This document shows positions 5,239-9,825 of a DNA stretch of 9,825 nt, one piece after another (position 1 is the stretch's first letter; every line of letters starts with the position of its first letter). The DNA is taken from positions 1 to 9,825 of the forward strand of contig JAZSPB010000075.1 in NCBI GenBank assembly GCA_045537235.1. Reading direction: 5' to 3'. The translations under genes were made by a program, and so were the position numbers. The DNA comes from RGIG8775 sp045537235. Lineage in GTDB: Bacteria; Bacillota; Clostridia; Oscillospirales; CAG-272. The notes beneath the pieces are model-generated. The model saw only the letters and a program-made list of their open reading frames with translations, ran no database searches and was not told the DNA's origin.

Positions 5239-6636
5239 TCATTCCGCTTTCCCTTCGCCCACAAGTTGGCGTACCCATGTGCCTCTTCGCAAAAGAATAA
5301 AGCCAAACAGTGCCTTGATGATCTCGGCGCTCTGACAAATGGCAAACAGCCAATGAATATCCATATCGGTAAAGCGAGACAGCACAAAGGAGATCGGCAT
5401 CACCACCGCCCACATATAAACGCTGTCGAACAGCAATGTCACCGCCACACGTCCGCCGGAGCGAAGTGTGAAATATGAGGAGTTGGCAAATGCGCAAAAC
5501 GGCATGGTCAAGGCCGAGGTAATGATCATGTACGTTGCCAATCTCCGCACCTCCGCCGAGGTCTCATAAACGTGGGGAAACAGGGTGGAAACGCCGATCA
5601 GAAGTGCCCCCATTCCCACGGCACACATAACGGAAAAGGCCATCATCTTGCGATCGGTGTCCTTTGCCTCCTCCAGCTTTCCTGCGCCAAGTAAGCTACC
5701 GACGATAATGGCGATGGAGCTGCCCAAAGCCATGTAGACCACATTGAACACATTGAAAATGGTGGAGCTGATATTCTGCGCCGCCACCACATCCAGACCG
5801 CGTGTGGAATAACACTGATTACGAAGCATCATCGCAATTGCCCAAAGCACCTCGTTCGCCATAAGCGGCAAGCCCTTGAGCGCCACACTTCCCACAAGGG
5901 TGCGCGGAATGCGGAAGGAGCGATACACCCCCTCAAGGAACCGACATTTTCCAAGATGGCGATGTCCCCAAAGAACCAGTATAGCCAACTCAACAAAGCG
6001 GGAGATCACCGTAGCCAAGGCCGCCCCCGCCACCCCCATTGCAGGGGCTCCGAGCTTACCGAAGATCAAGATATAATTGAGCACAAAATTGGTACCCACC
6101 GCGGAAACACTGGCGATCATGGGCATAAAGGTCTCGCCCGTCTCACGCATGGTAGAGGCATAGACCTGCGACACCGCATAAGGGATCATTCCTACCAACA
6201 TGACCCAAAGATACTTCTGTCCTTCGGAGAGCGTTAACGCAAGATCGCCCTCGGCGCTTCCCGCATGGAGGAACAGAGAGATCAACGGCTCGTCAAAGAC
6301 GGCAAAAGCCGCCATTCCCAATGCTGCCGCCACGAGATTGATCAAGAGCTTCAACCGAAAGGTATGCCGCTCCCCCTCCACGTCGCCCAAGCCGTGGTAC
6401 TGCGCCGTGAAGATCCCCGCCGCCGAAATCGCACCGAAAATGAGAAGATTGAATATGAATACAAACTGATTGACGATAGAAACACCCGACATCGACTCGG
6501 TTCCCAGTCGCCCAACCATAATATTATCCAAAAGACTGACAAAATTGGTAATTCCCTGCTGGATCATAATAGGCACCGAAACGCCCAACACCGTACGGTA
6601 AAAAGCGCGGTTGCCGATAAACCTCTTAATCAACAT
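5239..6636 (-). CDS. MATE family multidrug/sodium or proton antiporter
   Basis: The 465-residue protein has the normal MATE length and about twelve hydrophobic segments in two related halves. The first half begins VLGVSVPIMIQQGITNFVSL (17-36), continues LDNIMVGRLGTESMSGVSIV (36-55) and contains the YASTMRETGETFMPM segment (159-173). The second half has VALKGLPLMANEVLWA (251-266) and a central Gln-Asn-Ile-Ser block (287-290). These are the family's usual features, and the proteins export cationic drugs or metabolites in exchange for sodium or protons. The substrate cannot be predicted. I chose the ATG at 6634-6636, with GGAGAGG 6 nt upstream and a good promoter about 35 nt further. The frame stays open for another 516 nt, but that stretch runs through the promoters and antisense to the response regulator, so it is not coding. 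The gene diverges from the two-component operon. Confidence 0.92.
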   Translation of the reverse strand: MLIKRFIGNRAFYRTVLGVSVPIMIQQGITNFVSLLDNIMVGRLGTESMSGVSIVNQFVFIFNLLIFGAISAAGIFTAQYHGLGDVEGERHTFRLKLLINLVAAALGMAAFAVFDEPLISLFLHAGSAEGDLALTLSEGQKYLWVMLVGMIPYAVSQVYASTMRETGETFMPMIASVSAVGTNFVLNYILIFGKLGAPAMGVAGAALATVISRFVELAILVLWGHRHLGKCRFLEGVYRSFRIPRTLVGSVALKGLPLMANEVLWAIAMMLRNQCYSTRGLDVVAAQNISSTIFNVFNVVYMALGSSIAIIVGSLLGAGKLEEAKDTDRKMMAFSVMCAVGMGALLIGVSTLFPHVYETSAEVRRLATYMIITSALTMPFCAFANSSYFTLRSGGRVAVTLLFDSVYMWAVVMPISFVLSRFTDMDIHWLFAICQSAEIIKALFGFILLRRGTWVRQLVGEGKAE

Positions 6637-6670
6637 TATTTTCCTCTCCGCATCGTGATATACGAAAGGT

Positions 6671-6699
6671 ATTTTACCACAATCTCCTCCGCCTTGCAA
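6671..6699 (-). promoter_or_regulatory. Promoter of the MATE gene with overlapping palindrome
   Basis: On the minus strand TTGCAA (6694-6699) and TAAAAT (6671-6676) are 17 nt apart, giving a start near 6664 and a leader of about 28 nt. The -35 box is the centre of a perfect 10-bp palindrome, CCTTGCAAGG (6692-6701), which could be a repressor site. Confidence 0.62.
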
Positions 6700-6726
6700 G
6701 GTGTTTATCAAATTTTCCCCTCTATA

Positions 6727-6755
6727 TTGAAAATCCCCCCAAAATATGATATAAT
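6727..6755 (+). promoter_or_regulatory. Promoter of the two-component/dehydrogenase operon
   Basis: TTGAAA (6727-6732), 17 nt, then a perfect TATAAT (6750-6755) with TG one base upstream (6747-6748), an extended -10. The start would be near 6762. This leaves an untranslated leader of about 120 nt that contains the middle copy of the hairpin element. Confidence 0.75.
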
Positions 6756-6823
6756 AATTATAATTTATCAAGCTCACCTGTCGGCGCGGGGGATCGCATT
6801 TTAAACCTTTCTTCGAAATTGCT

Positions 6824-6862
6824 GCTTTTCTTTCAAAAAAGCTCCCTTCCCGCCCGTAGACG
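6824..6862 (-). repeat. Two-hairpin element, diverged middle copy
   Basis: This copy resembles those at 79-126 and 9789-9825 but has diverged. On the minus strand it keeps the first hairpin as CGTC-TACG-GGCG, again a UNCG loop closed by C-G, with one G-C pair changed to a G-U type pair. It keeps the second hairpin as GCTTTT and AAAAGC with a 7-nt loop. Unlike the other two copies it does not follow a stop codon in its own orientation. It lies between the divergent promoters and the response-regulator start, antisense to that gene's leader. Confidence 0.5.
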
Positions 6863-6883
6863 ACCTTGCGAAAGGAGAAAACC

Positions 6884-7558
6884 ATGATTTGGTGTATTGA
6901 AGATGATAGCGGCATTCGAAATATGATGATATACACTTTGCGAGCAGCGGGCTTTGAAGCGGAGGGCTTTCCCGACGGCACGGCCTTTTTTGCCGCTTTG
7001 GAGACCGCCTGTCCTCGTCTGATCCTATTGGACATCATGCTCCCGGGAGAAGACGGTATCACCATTCTCGGCAAACTCAAGCAACAATCTGCTACCCGTT
7101 CGATCCCTGTCATCATGGCCACCGCCAAAGGAACCGAGTATGACAAGGTCACAGGACTGGATCTGGGCGCCGATGACTATCTGGTCAAGCCCTTCGGCAT
7201 GATGGAGATGGTCTCCCGTGTCAAAGCGGTCTTACGGCGTGCCGCCCCCAAAAACGAGGGCAATCTGCTTTGTGTGGGCGGTCTTGTTCTTGACCCCGAT
7301 CGGCACACCGTCAAGATCGGTGGCGAGCGAGTCGAATTGACACGCAAGGAATACGATATGTTGAGTCTCTTTATGAAAAATCCCGAACGCGTTTTCACGC
7401 GCGAGCAGCTCCTTTCCTCGGTTTGGGGCATTGACTTCGCCGGCGAGACCCGAACGGTAGATGTGCACATCGGCACACTGCGTGACAAGCTGGGCACATA
7501 CGGAAAATGTATCGCCACCGTCCGCGGTGTGGGCTACCGAATGGAGAACGACGCATGA
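6884..7558 (+). CDS. OmpR/PhoB-family response regulator
   Basis: The 224-residue protein has a receiver domain (1-118) and a winged-helix DNA-binding domain (about 127-221). Receiver residues are all present: acidic pocket Glu6, Asp7 and Asp8, phosphoacceptor Asp50 in LLDIMLPGEDG, Thr80, and Lys102 in LVKPFG. The C-terminal domain ends with RTVDVHIGTLRDKLG and IATVRGVGYRM, the usual OmpR/PhoB pattern. It should bind DNA as a dimer when phosphorylated by the kinase encoded next. I chose the ATG at 6884, with AAAGGAG 6 nt upstream; a TTG at 6866 in frame precedes that site and is unlikely. Its stop codon overlaps the kinase start (ATGA). The overall type is close to Bacillota PhoP/PhoB regulators, but nothing here ties it to phosphate. 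Confidence 0.95.
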   Translation: MIWCIEDDSGIRNMMIYTLRAAGFEAEGFPDGTAFFAALETACPRLILLDIMLPGEDGITILGKLKQQSATRSIPVIMATAKGTEYDKVTGLDLGADDYLVKPFGMMEMVSRVKAVLRRAAPKNEGNLLCVGGLVLDPDRHTVKIGGERVELTRKEYDMLSLFMKNPERVFTREQLLSSVWGIDFAGETRTVDVHIGTLRDKLGTYGKCIATVRGVGYRMENDA

Positions 7559-8832
7559 AAAAACGCATTTTTCTGTCCATTCTTCTCACGAGCTTTGTTG
7601 CCCTCCTCTCCCTCGGCGGAGCGGTACTCCTTGCTTCCGACCGCCCCGCGCTTTTGGGTATCTTGATCCTTCTCATTCTCGCGGCGGTTGCAAGCGTGTC
7701 CTATTTTCTTGCATCTCACATCGTCAAGCCCTTGGAGGATCCTGCGCCCGACGCCCCCGTTCCTGCCGAAAAATATCGCGAGCTGGCACCTCTTTTGGCT
7801 CGTCTGCGCAGTCAGCAAGCCGAGTTGGTTCGTAAAAATGACGAGTTCCGAACCGCCACGGACAGCATGAACGAGGGACTTGTACTGTTGGGTGAGAGCG
7901 GCGGTATCATCAGCATCAATCGCGCCGCGTCGGGTCTTCTTGACATCGAAAATATGCCCTCGGAGATCGAAGGACTGGTGGAAAAAGCCAAACGCGGACA
8001 GCGCGCCGAGCGCATCATAGAGCGCAACAATCTGTCCTATCAGTTCAATGTCAGCCCCATCGTATCCGAGGAAAAGACGGTCGGTTTCGCGCTTTTGATC
8101 TTCGACGTGACCGAACGCGAACGCTCCGAGCAAATGCGTCGCGAGTTCACCGCCAACGTCTCCCACGAGCTCAAAACACCGCTGCACTCGATCTCGGGGT
8201 GCGCCGAATTGCTGGTGCAGGGTATGGTCAAGCCCGAGGACGTGGGACAATTCGCCCGTCAGATCTTTGCCGAATCGGCTCGAATGATCCGTCTCGTGGA
8301 TGATATCATTAAGCTGTCCCGTCTTGACGAGGGCGCCGAGGACACGGGACGCAGCGAAGTCGACCTGTATACCCTGGCCGAAGCCGTGGTCAAGGAGCTT
8401 ACCCCCGAAGCGGAAAAGGCATCGGTGACCCTTCTGCTTTCCGGCGACCATGCCACCCTCTGCGGTCTTCCTCAAATGCTCTGGATGATCGTGTACAACC
8501 TATGCGACAATGCCATCAAATACAATCGTCCCGGCGGCTTTGTCGGTGTGTCGGTGGAGCAGACCGACAACCAACTGATCCTCTCGGTCAGAGACACGGG
8601 CATCGGCATCCCCCCCGAGCATCAAGCTCGTGTTTTTGAGCGCTTTTACCGCGTGGACAAAAGTCACTCCAAGGAAATGGGCGGAACCGGTCTCGGACTT
8701 TCCATCGTAAAGCACGCCGCCCGTCTGCACGGTGCCGAGATCGAGCTGGACAGCGTCCCCGTCCGAGGCACCACCATCCACATCCGTTTTCCCATGGACG
8801 AAGAATTCATCAACACAAAGGAGCAACTATGA
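7555..8832 (+). CDS. PhoR/WalK-like sensor histidine kinase lacking an external sensor domain
   Basis: The 425-residue protein has two N-terminal membrane helices (about 6-27 and 32-52) joined by only about four residues, SDRP. A linker with a possible coiled coil follows (about 70-98). A PAS domain (about 99-187) contains NEGLVLLGESGGIISINRAA and ends LIFDVTERER. The HisKA domain has NVSHELKTPL (201-210), phosphorylated on His204. The ATPase domain has the N box NLCDNAIKY (315-323), G1 DTGIGIP (347-353), F box FERFYR (361-366) and G2 GGTGLGL (376-382). All catalytic motifs are intact, so it should be active. PhoR relatives usually carry a large extracytoplasmic loop between the helices; its absence points to sensing in the membrane or through the PAS domain. 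The start ATG overlaps the regulator's stop, with GGAG 8 nt upstream. An earlier in-frame start at 7507 lies inside the regulator gene. Confidence 0.93.
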   Translation: MKKRIFLSILLTSFVALLSLGGAVLLASDRPALLGILILLILAAVASVSYFLASHIVKPLEDPAPDAPVPAEKYRELAPLLARLRSQQAELVRKNDEFRTATDSMNEGLVLLGESGGIISINRAASGLLDIENMPSEIEGLVEKAKRGQRAERIIERNNLSYQFNVSPIVSEEKTVGFALLIFDVTERERSEQMRREFTANVSHELKTPLHSISGCAELLVQGMVKPEDVGQFARQIFAESARMIRLVDDIIKLSRLDEGAEDTGRSEVDLYTLAEAVVKELTPEAEKASVTLLLSGDHATLCGLPQMLWMIVYNLCDNAIKYNRPGGFVGVSVEQTDNQLILSVRDTGIGIPPEHQARVFERFYRVDKSHSKEMGGTGLGLSIVKHAARLHGAEIELDSVPVRGTTIHIRFPMDEEFINTKEQL

Positions 8833-9776
8833 AGATCACCGTTCTCGATGCCGTAACCTTCGGCGCAGACATTGACCTCTCCCTCTTCGCCGCACTGGGC
8901 GAGCTTCGTATCATCCAAATGACACAGCCCCACGAGATCGCCGCCAACTGTGCGGGTGCGGACGTTATTATCCTTAACAAGATCAAGATCAACCCCACTA
9001 CCCTCCCCGACTTCGGAACCGTCAAGCTGGTATGTGTTGCCGCCACGGGTGTGGACAATATCGATGTGGAGCATTGCCGAAAGCACGGAGTTGCCGTATG
9101 CAATGTCCGCGGCTATTCTACCGACTCCGTGGCACAGGTCACGGTAGCCATGGCGCTTTCTTTGGTCTGCCATCTGCCCGCCTACAACGACTATGTCGCC
9201 TCGGGCAAATATTCGGCATCGGGCTTCCACAACCATTTGGAGCCTTATTTCCATGAGCTGAACGGTATGACCTGGGGCATCATTGGATACGGCAATATTG
9301 CCAAACGTGTGGCGGTCATTGCCGAAGCACTGGGATGCCGCGTTGCCGTATACAGCCGAACCCCCGCTCCCGATCGCGAAAACATGGAGATCGACGAGCT
9401 TTGCCGCCGCGCAGACATCCTTTCCATCCACGTCCCCTTGAATGACGGCACCCACCACCTCATCGACCGCCGCCGCATCGGTCTCATGAAACCCTCCGCC
9501 ATCGTAATCAACGTAGCAAGAGGCGCCGTGACCGACGAACAAGCCTTGTCCGATGCCATCGTCGAACAACGCATCGGCGGAATCGGTGTGGACGTATTTG
9601 CCCCGGAGCCTATGCCTGCCGACCACCCCTTTGCCGCCATCGCTGACCGCGAAAACGTCTGCCTTACCCCCCACATGGCTTGGGGCGCCCACGAAGCACG
9701 CGTCAGATGTATGCGCGAAATCGCAGAAAACATCAAAAGCTTCGCCTCAGGCGGTACCCGAAACCGAGTCGATTGA
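8829..9776 (+). CDS. D-2-hydroxyacid dehydrogenase (glycerate dehydrogenase/hydroxypyruvate reductase-like)
   Basis: The 315-residue protein has the full layout of NAD-dependent D-2-hydroxyacid dehydrogenases. The nucleotide-binding loop is WGIIGYGNIAKRV (149-161), with the third glycine replaced by alanine as in many members. The catalytic residues are Arg231 in NVARG, Glu260 in APEPMP and His282 in PHMAWG. GYSTDSVAQVTVAMAL (95-110) is the substrate-side helix seen in glycerate dehydrogenases (HprA type), which reduce hydroxypyruvate to D-glycerate. Substrate choice within the family cannot be fixed by reading. The enzyme should be a cytoplasmic dimer. Its ATG overlaps the kinase stop (ATGA) with AAAGGAG 5 nt upstream, so translation is probably coupled and the gene is part of the two-component operon. 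It ends 12 nt before the terminal hairpin element. Confidence 0.9.
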   Translation: MKITVLDAVTFGADIDLSLFAALGELRIIQMTQPHEIAANCAGADVIILNKIKINPTTLPDFGTVKLVCVAATGVDNIDVEHCRKHGVAVCNVRGYSTDSVAQVTVAMALSLVCHLPAYNDYVASGKYSASGFHNHLEPYFHELNGMTWGIIGYGNIAKRVAVIAEALGCRVAVYSRTPAPDRENMEIDELCRRADILSIHVPLNDGTHHLIDRRRIGLMKPSAIVINVARGAVTDEQALSDAIVEQRIGGIGVDVFAPEPMPADHPFAAIADRENVCLTPHMAWGAHEARVRCMREIAENIKSFASGGTRNRVD

Positions 9777-9788
9777 GTGTTGTGTCTT

Positions 9789-9825
9789 GCGCCTGCGGGC
9801 GCGGGAGGTCGCTTTTTGAAAAAAA
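9789..9825 (+). terminator. Two-hairpin element, copy 3, at the end of the two-component operon
   Basis: GCGCC-TGCG-GGCGC (9789-9802) is a perfect 5-bp stem with a UNCG-type loop. It is followed by GGGAGGTC, then GCTTTTTGAAAAAA, which by comparison with copy 1 is the start of the second hairpin and is cut by the window edge. It lies 12 nt after the dehydrogenase stop, in the same orientation to its upstream gene as copy 1 is to the YitT gene. A terminator or 3'-end role is likely. Confidence 0.6.

Noticed and set aside
6637..7152. Open-frame extension of the MATE gene to a 637-residue protein
   Set aside because: It runs through both promoters and antisense to the response regulator. A strong ribosome site and family length support the ATG at 6634-6636.
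7534..8475. 313-residue open frame antisense to the histidine kinase
   Set aside because: It is the mirror of a codon-biased, fully motif-supported kinase gene and has no recognisable domain.
8664..9692. 342-residue open frame antisense to the dehydrogenase
   Set aside because: It shadows a gene with all catalytic residues intact. Gly/Asp/Val-rich composition reflects the complementary codons.

Overview
The window looks like chromosomal DNA of an anaerobic, low-to-moderate GC Bacillota bacterium, probably a gut Clostridia relative. The evidence is strong AGGAGG-type ribosome binding sites, good sigma-A promoters (TTGACA/TATAAT boxes 17 nt apart), a Clostridia-style sodium-pumping decarboxylase beta subunit, and YitT, PhoB/PhoR-like and MATE families typical of that group. 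I see no phage, transposase, CRISPR, tRNA or rRNA. Nine protein genes are supported and no stretch over 300 nt lacks a gene; the longest gap (6637-6883, 247 nt) holds two divergent promoters and a repeated hairpin element.

Layout. Left edge (1-128): non-coding, with a nested inverted repeat (6-54) and copy 1 of a two-hairpin element (79-126). Positions 129-2054: an AT-rich divergent pair, a YitT-family membrane protein (-) and a LysR-type regulator (+), separated by a perfect 15-bp inverted repeat that encodes a -35/-10 pair on each strand. A hairpin usable as a terminator on both strands (2057-2094) separates lysR from the convergent HAD-phosphatase gene. Positions 2168-5105 (-): a beta subunit of a sodium-pumping decarboxylase followed by an OadG-like small subunit, then a TetR-type regulator followed by a HAD hydrolase. 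Positions 5239-6636 (-): a MATE efflux transporter. Positions 6884-9776 (+): an operon of an OmpR/PhoB-type response regulator, a histidine kinase with almost no extracytoplasmic sensor, and a D-2-hydroxyacid dehydrogenase, each junction being a 4-nt ATGA overlap. Copy 3 of the hairpin element closes this operon at the right edge.

How the parts fit. The LysR protein probably controls itself and yitT from the shared symmetric promoter. The beta/OadG-like pair probably forms the membrane part of a sodium pump whose soluble subunits are not here. The TetR protein probably controls its own operon with the phosphatase. The two-component operon and the MATE gene diverge from one compact control region. 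The most unusual features are the symmetric promoter, the repeated C(UNCG)G element with base changes that keep its fold, and the exported acidic arm on the OadG-like protein. I found no gene set that is clearly a new biological system; the repeated RNA-like element is the best candidate for something undescribed.
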